DNA of 64,000 nt, taken from contig JAFHKR010000039.1 in NCBI GenBank assembly GCA_017052515.1, forward strand, positions 1,178,001-1,242,000, read 5' to 3'. Shown here one piece after another: positions 51,666 through 60,870 of this stretch (the first letter of the stretch is position 1; each line of letters opens with the position of its first letter). Source of the stretch: Fictibacillus nanhaiensis (GTDB lineage Bacteria; Bacillota; Bacilli; Bacillales; Fictibacillaceae). The notes below the pieces were generated by a model. The model was not told the origin of the DNA, made no database searches, and saw only the letters and a list, made by a program, of their open reading frames with translations. The translations under genes were made by a program, and so were the position numbers.

Positions 51666-51753
51666 TTGTTCAGCAACTCTTCTACATTTATTCAATAGCT
51701 TCGTTAAAAAGCGCGTTAATCCTTCTTGGATCAACGCACCCATTTGTGGAATA
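51666..51753. repeat. Dispersed hairpin repeat, full but diverged copy
   Basis: TTGTTCAGCAACTCTTCTAC, then GCGTTAATCC/GGATCAACGC and ACCCATTTGTGGAATA. The stem equals that of the 31.7- and 34.3-kb copies although the flanks have diverged. Confidence 0.75.
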
Positions 51754-51798
51754 TATACTTTAAACGTCGTGGATTGACGATACAGCTCAATGAATAAA

Positions 51799-51822
51799 GG
51801 GAACTTCTTCAAGGAAGTTCCC
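51799..51822 (-). terminator. Terminator of the zinc carboxypeptidase gene
   Basis: GGGAACTTC and GAAGTTCCC form a perfect 9-bp stem, with TTTATT on the minus strand. Confidence 0.85.
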
Positions 51823-51830
51823 CTTATTTC

Positions 51831-53024
51831 TTACTGTCTTCCTTTTGTTAATGGAATAGATTCATATTTTTCAGGATCGATGGTATAAACAGAACCATCA
51901 GTAACGCCATCAATGACTCCGTATAGTCCGCGTTCGACGGCTTTAACAAGCTGGCCTTTTTTCTTTTGACCAAACGATTGTGTTTGACCTCGAACTTCAA
52001 AGAGCACCGTTCCACTGCCGTTCAGTGCGAAGGATCCAAGTGCTGTCCCAGGCAAGTTCTGATTCTGTGGATACAATGAGATGTTTCCGAATGGGGAATT
52101 ACCTTGCTGCTGCATCGCATTATACACTGCAACGTTCAGCTGTCTGGAGTAATCATAGTCATATTTATCAGCATATTGCGCATAGGCTGCACCATCAGTC
52201 GTTTTTGGATTAGGTACGAACTGCGCGGAGATGGAGAACGTTACAAGATCATCCGTACCATCCACCTCGTAGTAAGGTGCTTGGTGATGGAGGTCAATGA
52301 ACGCTTCGACCTTTCCAAATTCCTTTACAAGTTGTTTATACACATCACGTACCGTTTGTGATTCTGGCGTGATGTACCATCCTGCAGTAGAGGATTTACC
52401 AGGGAAATCAGATGCTTTGGGTACATAGCTAAGATCTGGGTTAAAGTCACGGTTCACATCAAATCCTGGTTTAGACGCATAATCGTATGTTTCATTTTTG
52501 TATGTATAATAGTTCCACGATGGTTTTGCGGTTGTTAATTGCGGGAATTTGCTCACAACTTCGTTCCAGTTCATGTCGTTTCCGCGGCGATCCAATTCAG
52601 ATGCATCTGGGTTTATCATCGGAAGGGCAACGAGGGTAATCTCACTGCGGATTTTCTCTGCATCAGGAGAATTAGATCCTAAGAACTGAAGGATATTTAT
52701 AATGGCATTGGTACCTGTTTTCTCATTCCCATGGATTTCACTTTGAATCATTACCACTTTTTTACCTGTACCAACTGTCGCTTTGTAGATTTCGCGGTTA
52801 CGGTTAGAGTGTCCGACTGTTTCAACCTTTACTTTTCCTTGAGAGCTTGTTGAGATTTGCTGCAGCTTGTGGGTAAGTTCTGCATGATTGATGAATCCTT
52901 CTACAGAGAACGTTTGTTGATCAGGTGTTCCGGGAGAAGTGTTTGCCGAGGCAAAAGTAGGTGCTGTAAGGCTTGCAGATAGGACCAATGCGCCGAGTGT
53001 GTATACCATTCTTCGTTTGAACAT
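51831..53024 (-). CDS. Secreted M14-family zinc carboxypeptidase
   Basis: The 397-aa protein has a signal peptide (residues 1-27, ending TFASA), zinc ligands HxxE in IQSEIHGNEKTGTN (His about 98, Glu about 101) and a third His in AFIDLHHQAP. The catalytic Glu is in GTVLFEVRGQ (about 350). The fold is the M14 carboxypeptidase type with QSEIHGNE, and it should act outside the cell on peptides or peptidoglycan stems. A long gap between AAGGGAG and the ATG leaves the start slightly uncertain. It is monocistronic. Confidence 0.88.
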   Translation of the reverse strand: MFKRRMVYTLGALVLSASLTAPTFASANTSPGTPDQQTFSVEGFINHAELTHKLQQISTSSQGKVKVETVGHSNRNREIYKATVGTGKKVVMIQSEIHGNEKTGTNAIINILQFLGSNSPDAEKIRSEITLVALPMINPDASELDRRGNDMNWNEVVSKFPQLTTAKPSWNYYTYKNETYDYASKPGFDVNRDFNPDLSYVPKASDFPGKSSTAGWYITPESQTVRDVYKQLVKEFGKVEAFIDLHHQAPYYEVDGTDDLVTFSISAQFVPNPKTTDGAAYAQYADKYDYDYSRQLNVAVYNAMQQQGNSPFGNISLYPQNQNLPGTALGSFALNGSGTVLFEVRGQTQSFGQKKKGQLVKAVERGLYGVIDGVTDGSVYTIDPEKYESIPLTKGRQ

Positions 53025-53340
53025 GTGGATTCTGTCACTCCCTTAATTTGTTGTACAAGCCCTATACTAATACACTAAAATAAGGAATACAATTAATAAT
53101 CAGATAATTCATACAATTTACCTATCATAAGATAAATCTAAGTCATTGGCTCTATGCTCTTTGGATACTGTGAAAGTAACCAGGTTTGAGTGAAGCGTTG
53201 CTCGTTTGTTTAAGAATCAATATACTTCCAACCAAAAAACCCCCACCCTATAATAGTGGAGGTTGCTTAACTAAGTATACATCAAAGTTGTATTTTTCAG
53301 ATCTAAGTTGTACGATTAACGTCGAATTTTTTAAAGAAAA
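53025..53340. other. Intergenic stretch with a terminator
   Basis: CCCCCAC (53238-53244) and GTGGAGG (53254-53260) form a hairpin followed by six T on the minus strand, ending the beta-lactamase transcript. A left-half copy of the dispersed repeat (GCTCGTTTGTTTAAGAA, 53198-53214) is also present. The rest is the promoter region of the carboxypeptidase gene. Confidence 0.6.
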
Positions 53341-54267
53341 TTACTTGATAGCATTGAGTGCAACCTTTGCAGCTTTTGCTATAAGTTCATTCTCATAGGT
53401 GGCATTCTGAGTATCACGGCTGGATAGGATGGCAATGATAATGGGATCTCTATTCGGCGGCCAAACGATAGCGATATCGTTTCGCGTCCCATAGTCTCCT
53501 GCTCCGGTTTTATCGCCTACCTCCCACCCCTTAGGTACAGCCGCACGGATCAGTTCGTCTCCCGTAGTATTTCCCTCCAGCCAATCTGTTAAGATTGTAC
53601 GTTTATCATTCGGTAGAACGTCATCTACTGTGAAAGCCTTCAGGTTAATGGCCAGTGCTCTCGCTGTACTTGTATCACGGATATCTCCTGGGATGGCACT
53701 GTTCAAATCCGTCTCGTAACGATCAGCCTCGGTAACATTATCACCCATCTCCCTCAGTGCTTTTTCGAAGCCATTGGGTCCGCCTAGTTCCTTCAATAGA
53801 AGGTTTCCAGCTGTATTATCGCTGTATCGTATAGCCGCATCACAGATCTCTCTAAGGGTCATTCCGGTATCAACATGTTGCTCGGTGATTGGTGAATAAG
53901 TAACTAAGTCATCTTTTGTGTAGGTGATAACCTTATTAAGTTCGTCAATCGAGTTTTGCTGTAGAATTAGCCCTGAGGCCAGAGCCTTAAAGGTAGATGT
54001 GTAAGCGAACCGTTCATCAGGTCTATAGGTCACTGTTCGGTTTGTATGGGTGTCGATGGCATATATGCCGAGTCGAGCATCGAACTTTTTCTCAAGCTGC
54101 ATGAACTTTTTTTCAGTCTTAAGACTTGAACTTTTTGTTTGCTCTACTTTTTCTTTTGCTTCAGCCGGTTTTAATCGGTCTCCAAAGACGCTTAAACTAA
54201 TAAGACACAAACTTAATAGTCCTACACTCATCCATATTTTGAGCATGCCTACACTTTTCAAGATCAT
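53341..54267 (-). CDS. Class A beta-lactamase
   Basis: The 308-aa secreted serine beta-lactamase has an N-terminal signal segment, then the full set of class A motifs. They are STFKALASG (SxxK, active Ser), [10 protein letters not shown] (SDN loop), [13 protein letters not shown] (omega loop with general-base Glu) and [21 protein letters not shown] (KTG). It should hydrolyse penicillins and some cephalosporins. The signal peptide has no good lipobox, so it is probably released, not anchored. The start at 54267 follows GAGAGG. No BlaI/BlaR1 regulators are adjacent. Confidence 0.93.
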   Translation of the reverse strand: MILKSVGMLKIWMSVGLLSLCLISLSVFGDRLKPAEAKEKVEQTKSSSLKTEKKFMQLEKKFDARLGIYAIDTHTNRTVTYRPDERFAYTSTFKALASGLILQQNSIDELNKVITYTKDDLVTYSPITEQHVDTGMTLREICDAAIRYSDNTAGNLLLKELGGPNGFEKALREMGDNVTEADRYETDLNSAIPGDIRDTSTARALAINLKAFTVDDVLPNDKRTILTDWLEGNTTGDELIRAAVPKGWEVGDKTGAGDYGTRNDIAIVWPPNRDPIIIAILSSRDTQNATYENELIAKAAKVALNAIK

Positions 54268-54464
54268 CAATCCTCTCATCTCAAATTTTTGATGTTAATT
54301 AATTCACGAACTTTATCGATTTACATTCTGATTCTATCAACCTTCTTGCATAATAAACACGGTAGAATGATGTAATTCACATTATATATTTATGTTAAAA
54401 TTCATAATATTCAGAAATAGTTAAATTCCTCTTATAAACTAAAACATTCTAATTTTCGATATTC

Positions 54465-54491
54465 AAAAAGCACGCCAGGAGCGTGCTTTTT
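54465..54491. terminator. Bidirectional terminator
   Basis: AAAAAGCACGC and GCGTGCTTTTT pair perfectly around a 5-nt loop. It lies downstream of the XRE-linked membrane protein gene, within the 319-bp stretch behind the beta-lactamase promoter, which holds nothing else that I can support. Confidence 0.9.
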
Positions 54492-54586
54492 ATTTATTAC
54501 ATTTAAACACTTGTTATACAACAATAGAAAAAAACAATCTCATTTATGTATTTAGATTCACTCCTAATGTGAGTACATGATGAAAT

Positions 54587-55042
54587 TTACAAAAGTTCCT
54601 TATTTTTTTGATAGGATCGCTTTAAGGAAACATAAGTGGATAAAAACTTCACTATGCTTACACTTATCAGTAGCCCCCCTATTTCAAACCATTGGTTTAA
54701 ACTTGTTGGTGCACCCATAAGTAATAGATAGACTGTTAAAAAGATAACAACAAATCCAATCACCTTAATAATTGTCGCTTTTAACTCTTTTCTGTAAGCT
54801 CTCTCGGTTGAAATGTCTGTATATTCAATACCAGATATGATATATCTGCCTGACACATACAAAAGGAAGATTCCTATAGCTACCAATAAGATCGTTTCTG
54901 TACCAAATTGAAAAGACTTGTTTCCGATAAGCATGACAACTAGGGACAGGAAAAGAAGGATTGCACCCTCTGAGAAAAAATATAACATCTTAATATTTTT
55001 ATATTCATCATCCGGTAACAAAAAAGATATCCAAGATTTCAT
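54587..55042 (-). CDS. Membrane protein paired with a second XRE regulator
   Basis: The 151-aa protein from ATG 55042, with GGAGG 9 nt upstream, has four membrane helices (about residues 20-40, 46-66, 88-108, 116-135) and a charged loop TDISTERAYRKELKATIIK. The start SWISFLLPDDEYKN is cytoplasmic. It begins one base after the stop of the XRE gene. The function is unknown. The layout matches the 7.9-8.5 kb pair, although the sequences differ. Confidence 0.65.
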   Translation of the reverse strand: MKSWISFLLPDDEYKNIKMLYFFSEGAILLFLSLVVMLIGNKSFQFGTETILLVAIGIFLLYVSGRYIISGIEYTDISTERAYRKELKATIIKVIGFVVIFLTVYLLLMGAPTSLNQWFEIGGLLISVSIVKFLSTYVSLKRSYQKNKELL

Positions 55043-55043
55043 T

Positions 55044-55238
55044 TCAATCGACCTCCCAAAATAATTCATCCAACGTTCGATTAAGTTCCTTAGCTATTGC
55101 TACACACAACTGAAGACTGGGGTTATATTCGCCCTTTTCAATAAGACCGATCGTTTGTCTTGTCACACCAACTTTCCTCGCCAACTGTTCTTGAGTAATG
55201 GAGGCTTTAATTCTAGTTATTTTTACGTTATTTTTCAT
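55044..55238 (-). CDS. XRE-family helix-turn-helix regulator
   Basis: The 64-aa, single-domain regulator is ITQEQLARKVGVTRQTIGLIEKGEYNPSLQLCVAIAKELNRTLDELFW. This matches the small YozG/XRE group seen beside DUF-type membrane proteins in Bacillus. It is directly coupled to the downstream membrane protein gene. A TGTAA-N8-TTACA repeat upstream is a likely operator. Confidence 0.85.
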   Translation of the reverse strand: MKNNVKITRIKASITQEQLARKVGVTRQTIGLIEKGEYNPSLQLCVAIAKELNRTLDELFWEVD

Positions 55239-55254
55239 TTAGTCCCCCACCTAA

Positions 55255-55272
55255 TGTAAGATATAGTTTACA
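55255..55272. promoter_or_regulatory. Inverted repeat, probable operator of the second XRE gene
   Basis: TGTAA (55255-55259) and TTACA (55268-55272) lie 17 nt upstream of the XRE start. The half-site matches that of the palindrome in front of the first XRE gene. The rest of 55273-55557 shows no gene. Confidence 0.5.
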
Positions 55273-55557
55273 TATGCAATTTATATATTACATCGCTTGG
55301 AAAAGATAGTCAAATATTACATTCATTCACATTAGACTACACGTGTCCGAGTTTTAGGAGATGTTTTATGTAGGAACTTGGTGTCAGTACCTTAAAAATT
55401 CCAGAAGCCTATTGGCATACGGCGAATGACACAATAAATAGATCGTTTACTTTTAACCTTTCAATGTAGAATATCGAATTAAAAAGGATACCGAAAGACT
55501 TTAAAAAATAAAATGAAAAAGCGCTTTTGATTAGGGCTTTTTTTCATCCAATTTTAT

Positions 55558-55725
55558 TATGTACGGAACAACACTCCGTTTAGTGCATCTACCTATCTCA
55601 TCACTGTGATGGGATAAATTTAGGATAACTATACATGAACTGACCCAATCCCGTTCTGCTACGATTCGTACGATATCACCAGAAAGAAGGACACCTAGTT
55701 GGTGGTTTCGTCTTTCCATTGTAAG
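55558..55725 (-). pseudogene. Decayed copy of the 5.8-kb MBL-fold gene
   Basis: The minus strand reads RRNHQLGVLLSGDIVRIVAERDWVS, nearly the same as HHQGVLLCGDIVRIVADREWVS in the intact gene. The final YGTTLR-like end, with the conserved nucleotides ACAACACTCCGTT, is also alike. About 130 bp between these two parts and all of the N-terminal half are missing. It is thus a deletion remnant of a duplicate. Confidence 0.8.
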
Positions 55726-55823
55726 AGATTCATAGCTGAAACGCTAAAAGTACGAGTACCTTTTTCTTGATGGATTTTCCTATTATGCATCCAATATTGG
55801 GATTAGATAAAAGAATTGTTATC

Positions 55824-56264
55824 TTATTTCAGGTCGAACACACCTTTTCCCGTATGCATATCTATTGGCAAAGATGAATGTTCGTGTGTAATGACCCAAG
55901 ACTCATTTACTTTCTTTAGGCCAAATGTAAAACGATTTGTCATTTGACGAAGTTTCTCACCAGATTCTTCACTATGTGCAACGAATGAAACAGCACAATG
56001 CACAAATGCAACATTCGTATTTTCCTCAATGGTTACATCATCAAAAATTACTTTTAATATATTCCTATCTTCACTCAAGCTATTAAACCACATTACCACA
56101 TTCTCTCTCCATGAAGAAATACCTTTACACTCCCAGTTTCCCCAGCAATCAAAGATATGTACATCCGCAGCACAAGTCGATAGAAATTGATCAACATCTT
56201 TTTCATAAACCGAAGATTTGTAATTTTCGAGAACGTCCTGAACACTACTTACTCCAATCATCAT
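55824..56264 (-). CDS. SnoaL/NTF2-like protein (nuclear transport factor 2 fold)
   Basis: The 146-aa protein contains VQDVLENYKSSVYEKDVDQFLSTCAADVHIFDCWGNWECKG, VAFVHCAVSFVAHSEE and a final strand WVITHEHSSLPIDM. This is the YybH/SnoaL-like layout with a conserved HEHSS segment, as in the DUF4440/SnoaL_3 group. Ligand and activity are unknown. It lies beside a YCII gene, and both are placed like small stress proteins. Confidence 0.8.
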   Translation of the reverse strand: MMIGVSSVQDVLENYKSSVYEKDVDQFLSTCAADVHIFDCWGNWECKGISSWRENVVMWFNSLSEDRNILKVIFDDVTIEENTNVAFVHCAVSFVAHSEESGEKLRQMTNRFTFGLKKVNESWVITHEHSSLPIDMHTGKGVFDLK

Positions 56265-56357
56265 AAAAAAGCATCTCCTTCGTAAAAGTTCGGTCTTCGT
56301 CGTTCCAAGTTCTTTTGTATTATTAAGCCTAGTTGATCTCTAAACCTACTAAATAAT

Positions 56358-56732
56358 TCATTGATCATTCTTAAAAAAATGAACAGGACGAACCTCAATA
56401 CGCCATCCAAACTCTTCCGCTCTGCTTATTTGGGTTGTGGGATGAAGGGAAGCTAACTGAATCGCCTCATCCATGTTTTCTGCTTCAAATATGAATACGC
56501 TGCCAACGAGCTCCTTCGTCTCTGTAAACGGACCATCTGTTACGACTATCTCATCGTTTACTCGACGCAAGCTTTTGACCTCTGATTCTAAACCAGCATC
56601 GAGCAGCACCTTTCCACTCTTATAAAAAGTCTCAACAACAGGTTGGCATTCATTCATAACTGCTTCAATCTCTGCCCTCGGGCGTGCATCCATTTTTTCA
56701 GGACTAAAATATCCCATACATAAAAATATCAT
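56358..56732 (-). CDS. YCII-related (DGPF) protein, second copy
   Basis: The 124-aa protein from ATG 56732, with AAGGAG 8 nt upstream, has MIFLCMGYFSPEKMDARPR, VTDGPFTETKELVGSVF and WRIEVRPVHFFKN. It is a clear paralogue of 17025-17402, about 75-80 percent identical by eye. Both copies lack a sigma-factor neighbour. Role unknown. Confidence 0.85.
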   Translation of the reverse strand: MIFLCMGYFSPEKMDARPRAEIEAVMNECQPVVETFYKSGKVLLDAGLESEVKSLRRVNDEIVVTDGPFTETKELVGSVFIFEAENMDEAIQLASLHPTTQISRAEEFGWRIEVRPVHFFKNDQ

Positions 56733-57057
56733 TTTCATTTCTCCTTCATCTTTGAGATTTTTATCTATAAATACAAATATCAATAAATCCATAACGCTCA
56801 TTCTTCTAAACTTTTTTTATCATTTCAATAAACAGTTACCATACTCCTTTAGGGAAATATGCTATCTTAAGTTTTAATTCTTTTTACCTAGAGTATGAAT
56901 TGAAATATAGTTTCAATTAAACATGTTTTATTTCCTTAGATCATTTAACCCATTGTTAAAAGTGAAATCTATCTTTAATTAATACCGTCCCTCCTTCTCT
57001 AGACATATAGACGATATCATTACTGTTTGTTTTATATTCCTTAAAAATATTATAAAA

Positions 57058-57093
57058 AAGAAAAGTACTGGCAGATGCCGATACTTTTCTTAG
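57058..57093 (-). terminator. Terminator before the Gfo/Idh/MocA stop side
   Basis: AAGAAAAGTA and TACTTTTCTT pair around a 14-nt loop; TTTTTATA follows on the minus strand. The surrounding 56802-57190 stretch shows no gene. Confidence 0.8.
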
Positions 57094-57190
57094 AAATGTA
57101 ATATTGAACTTTCTCTTCTTTATAAACAACGTCTTGTTGGACCTTTAGAGTCTCCTACCCTTGCTTCTACCTCATTGACTTTCTTTCAGC

Positions 57191-58180
57191 CTAATCCAGT
57201 TCAGCTAGTATATGATCACAGAGTCGCATCGTACGAACATTATCACGTCCACTCGAAGATGCTTCTCTATCATTTTTACAACACTCTATAAAATGAGCCA
57301 TTTCTCCAACAAAACCACGCAAATAAAGATCCCTGTAACCTCCAGACATGGGAGATGCAGAAGGTGTAAATACGGTATCGTTCTCTGCAAGTGATTTCCA
57401 AGGTAGTTGGTCAAAGTTCTGAGATTTATGCACAGTAAGTGTATGAACTTCATCTGCAATCGCAAATCCATTATCGAATGTTACTGCCACATTTTCACTT
57501 TCCCTTGACCAAGCTGTCATTCCAGTAAAATAAAGGCTACCCACGACTCCATTTTCAAATTTTAATGAAATACTCTGAGAGATAAATTCCCTGTTACTGT
57601 TTTTAAAACCGGATATTTGAACAACTTCACCAAACAAAAAGCGAACTAGATCAACAATATGTATAGCAGCGAGCTTCATAAACTGCTCATCGTCTTTACA
57701 AAAAGGGGTGCTGTCTACAGCAAATCTTGCTTGAAAAGAGCGAGCTTGTCCAAGGTTACCACTATTGATTAATTCTTTTAACTTCTGATAACAGGGCGCA
57801 TAGCGTTTCATAAATCCTACCATTAACATGACCCCTGCTTCCTTAGCAGCATTCGCGATTTCCTCAGCATCAGCATTCATTCCAAGAGGTTTATCTACAT
57901 AAACATTTTTCCCCGCTCTAATACAGTCCATGACTAAAGAGATATGATCTTCAGGTTGAGCGACTACTACAACGCCATCACACTCTTCAGAATTAAGCAT
58001 GGCTTTATAATCATCATACGGTGTTCCATTGCTTCCGAAGCGCCGAAGTGCATCTTTCGACCGATTAAGATCTCTTGTAGAAATGGCTTGGATTTCCGCT
58101 CCAGCTTCAAGAGCAGAAGGGTAAATATTTGTGGATGCATGGAACCCAGCACCTATAAAACAAAGGTTAGCTTTCTTCAC
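57191..58180 (-). CDS. Gfo/Idh/MocA-family oxidoreductase
   Basis: The 329-aa protein has an N-terminal Rossmann fold (LCFIGAGFHASTNIYPSALEAGAEIQAIS), the family EKP-like motif as AGKNVYVDKPLGMNADEA-type sequence (VDKPLGM about residue 100) and VGFMKRYAPCYQKLKELI. A C-terminal substrate domain has FLFGEVVQISGFKN and GGYRDLYLRGFVGEM. The Lys-Pro motif is intact. It should oxidise or reduce a sugar or inositol derivative with NAD(P). It is monocistronic, and its substrate cannot be named. Confidence 0.87.
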   Translation of the reverse strand: MKKANLCFIGAGFHASTNIYPSALEAGAEIQAISTRDLNRSKDALRRFGSNGTPYDDYKAMLNSEECDGVVVVAQPEDHISLVMDCIRAGKNVYVDKPLGMNADAEEIANAAKEAGVMLMVGFMKRYAPCYQKLKELINSGNLGQARSFQARFAVDSTPFCKDDEQFMKLAAIHIVDLVRFLFGEVVQISGFKNSNREFISQSISLKFENGVVGSLYFTGMTAWSRESENVAVTFDNGFAIADEVHTLTVHKSQNFDQLPWKSLAENDTVFTPSASPMSGGYRDLYLRGFVGEMAHFIECCKNDREASSSGRDNVRTMRLCDHILAELD

Positions 58181-58330
58181 TTTTCTTACTCCTCTTTATT
58201 CAAATTTATATGAAGTGTGATCTTACCATATAGAATTATTCAGCATAAAGCAGGCTGTGCTCATGGGAATTATATGAAATAAAAAACAATAAACTAACTA
58301 TTTGTGAAGTATACAGATATCGTAAACAAA

Positions 58331-58777
58331 TTATAAATTCTTCTTTATAACGACCCTATTCTCATTTATGGTGTAGTTATTTTTGAGATAGAACGCTTCT
58401 GCAATCCCTCCGTTAGCTGTTAATAAATATAGACTTGAAATGTCTCTTTTCTTTAATTCACCTTCTAAATACAGAAGCAATTTCGAACCGTAACCTTTTC
58501 CTTGAATTTGAGTACCAATACAAAATTCCGCCAAATAAAAAGTGAATCCTGCATACGATTGTTTACTATTTCCGGCAATGAATCCAATTAAAGCATCGTT
58601 TTCATATAGTAAATAACCATGAAATTTAGGTGTATGCATTAAATCCGTTAGTCTTTCTTTAGCATCTCGATCTGTCCAGGTCTCATTCCATGGTTCTTTG
58701 TTAAAAACATTAATATATAATTCAACACATTGTCCTATTTTATCAAATGTCATTGGTACAATTGTTTCAGCCATCAT
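58331..58777 (-). CDS. GNAT-family N-acetyltransferase
   Basis: The 148-aa single-domain GNAT protein has ALIGFIAGNSKQ, LAEFCIGTQIQGKGYGSKLLLYLEGEL (acetyl-CoA loop QGKGYGSKL) and YLLTANGGIAEAFYLKNNYTIN. The size and the GKGYG motif resemble aminoglycoside 6'-acetyltransferase-like members, but no resistance can be inferred. It stands alone between the Gfo gene and the broken synthetase. Confidence 0.85.
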   Translation of the reverse strand: MMAETIVPMTFDKIGQCVELYINVFNKEPWNETWTDRDAKERLTDLMHTPKFHGYLLYENDALIGFIAGNSKQSYAGFTFYLAEFCIGTQIQGKGYGSKLLLYLEGELKKRDISSLYLLTANGGIAEAFYLKNNYTINENRVVIKKNL

Positions 58778-58856
58778 ATTCTCCCCTATTTGTCTAAATG
58801 TTCATTTCATAACCAATCTGTGTGTAAAGAATACTTTGTCCTTTTTAACTAACATT

Positions 58857-60488
58857 TTAAATTCCTTCATTTAATCTATTTATTTCTTCTTGAATGTTTT
58901 TTACATCGATTCTACTAAAGAGTGGTTGAATGTCTTTAAGTGAAATGGAAGATATGTTAATCTCCTTCCATGTAAATTCATTTAATCCCAACATTCCTTT
59001 AACCTTTTCACTTGAAAAAGGAAGAAAAGGATGAAGCAATTGTGCAAGATTCGAAATGATATAGATACAATTTGCCATTGTATCATCGCATAAAGATCGC
59101 TCTTCGTTTATTTGAATCCAAGGTTTCTGCTCATCAAAATATTTATTCGCAAATCTTACAAAGTCAAAAATATTCTCTATAGTTTTTTTAAATTGTCCGT
59201 CGGTAATCAACAAAGCCGCTTCATTATAGAGTCTATTTACTCTTCCTTGTAGTTCTATATTTATCTTACCACTCGGTGTTTTTCCATCATATGACTTTTG
59301 GATAAATTTTAATGTACGATTAACAAAGTTCCCATAGGCACCAAGTAATTCGCTGTTATGACTATATACAAATTCACGCCACGAAAAATTTGTATCTCGG
59401 TTTTCAGGTGCATTGATTGTTAGAAAATAGCGTATAGAATCAGTGTCATATCTCTCTAACATGTAAGGAGCCCATACTGCCCAATTTTGACTAGTGGAAA
59501 GTTTACGGTTTTCAAGCGTTAAATACTCATTTGAAATGATACGTGTGGGTAAAGAAGAATTACCAATACCCATTAGAATTGACGGCCAAACGATCGTATG
59601 AAAGGGGATATTATCCTTTCCGTGAACATAATAAGAGATAGTGTCACCGTTCCACCAATCTTCAAGATCCTCATTTGTTTAATTAGCCCATTCCTTACTT
59701 GCCGTTAGATAACCAGCAACGGCTTCAATCCATACATAAATTTTTTTACCTTCATATCCCGCTAGAGGAACATCTACGCCATTTGGCAGATCCCGTGTGA
59801 CGGCTCGGTCAGGAACACCCTCTTTTAAATATCTAGTGGTTAAAGAGATCGCGTTTTTACGCCATCGATTTTCCTTCTGCGCTTTTATTACCCATGATTC
59901 TAATTTCACCTGAAACTGACTAAACGAGAAATAAAAATGCTCTGTTTCTTTAATGGTAGGCTTATTCCCACAGATCTTACAACGCTTATCGATTAAGTCA
60001 AGTGGATCTAAAATAGCGGAACAATGATCACATTGATCTCCCCTTGCTTTACCGCCACAATTCGGACATGTTCCCTCTACAAAACGATCAGGTAGAAATT
60101 GATAATCTGTTTCACAAAAAGCTTGCTCACTCGTCTTTTTATACAGATAGCCATTTTCAAGTAGTTTTAAAAATATGGCCTGTACAGACTTGTGATGATG
60201 TTCAGCATCTGTACGTGTATACGAATCGTATGAGAAACCCAGCTTTTCAAAACATGCAACAAATTCTTCGTGATAACGATTTGCTATTGCTTCAATGGTT
60301 GACTTTTCTTGATTTGCACGAATCGATATGGGTGTCCCATTACAATCACTTCCTGAAACATAAAGTACTTTTTCCCCTTTTTGTCTGTAAAACCTTGCTA
60401 AAATATCTCCTGGTAATAAAGCTGCAATATGGCCTAAGTGAAGTGATCCATTAGCATATGGCCATGCGCCTCCAATAAAAACGGTCAT
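58857..60488 (-). pseudogene. metS: Second methionyl-tRNA synthetase interrupted by one in-frame TAA
   Basis: The full frame would encode 543 aa. The N-terminal part has [20 protein letters not shown] (HIGH motif as HLGH), GSDCNGTPI and a zinc-knuckle region ([21 protein letters not shown]). The C-terminal part has NRKLSTSQNWAVW, the KMSKS equivalent, and an anticodon-binding helical domain. At codon 270 (59679-59681) a TAA stands between EWAN and TNEDLEDWW in the same frame, with no shift. This is a second-type MetRS under a T-box leader. The stop removes the KMSKS loop and anticodon domain, so function is lost unless read through or mis-sequenced. Confidence 0.88.
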
Positions 60489-60508
60489 AATTATTCCTCC
60501 TTATATTA

Positions 60509-60810
60509 AAAAAAACCTCGTCCATAGACATATTTGTCTAAGGACGAGGTTTATCTCGTGTTACCACCTTATTTTACCAATAACTCACATTATTAGCCTC
60601 AAAAAGTACGGAGTAAATGAAACACTCTTATACTTTGACATTTATAACGAGTGCCAAATCTCGTCAAAGTCTAAATCATTATTGAAGTCGACTTTGCTGC
60701 TCAAAGACCATTTTCAATCAACTATTTTCTGCTTCTTTTCAGCTAACGAAGCTCTCTGTAAGAAAATGAGGGTTGACTTACTTTCCTTATCATCGCGTTT
60801 AGTAATTCTT
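60509..60810 (-). promoter_or_regulatory. T-box riboswitch with methionine specifier
   Basis: The minus strand shows GATGATAAGGAAAGTA (Stem I), AGAGAGCTTCG, the specifier segment GAAAATGGTCTTTGAG with ATG at 60711-60709, and AAGGTGGTAACACG (T-box, 60570-60557). A terminator CCTCGTCC...GGACGAGG follows with eight T (60549-60509). ATG pairs with the tRNA-Met anticodon, and TGGT matches the acceptor end ACCA. The leader ends 20 nt before the synthetase start with AAGGAGG, so expression should rise when tRNA-Met is uncharged. Confidence 0.9.
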
Positions 60811-60870
60811 TTTACTAATTATTACATATGTTAAATGAATTGAAAAGCGATTTAATTTCAACAGTGTTTT

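Noticed and set aside
58857-59573. Separate gene for a C-terminal synthetase half
   Set aside because: It is in the same frame as the N-terminal half and interrupted by a single TAA; no ribosome binding site precedes its ATG.
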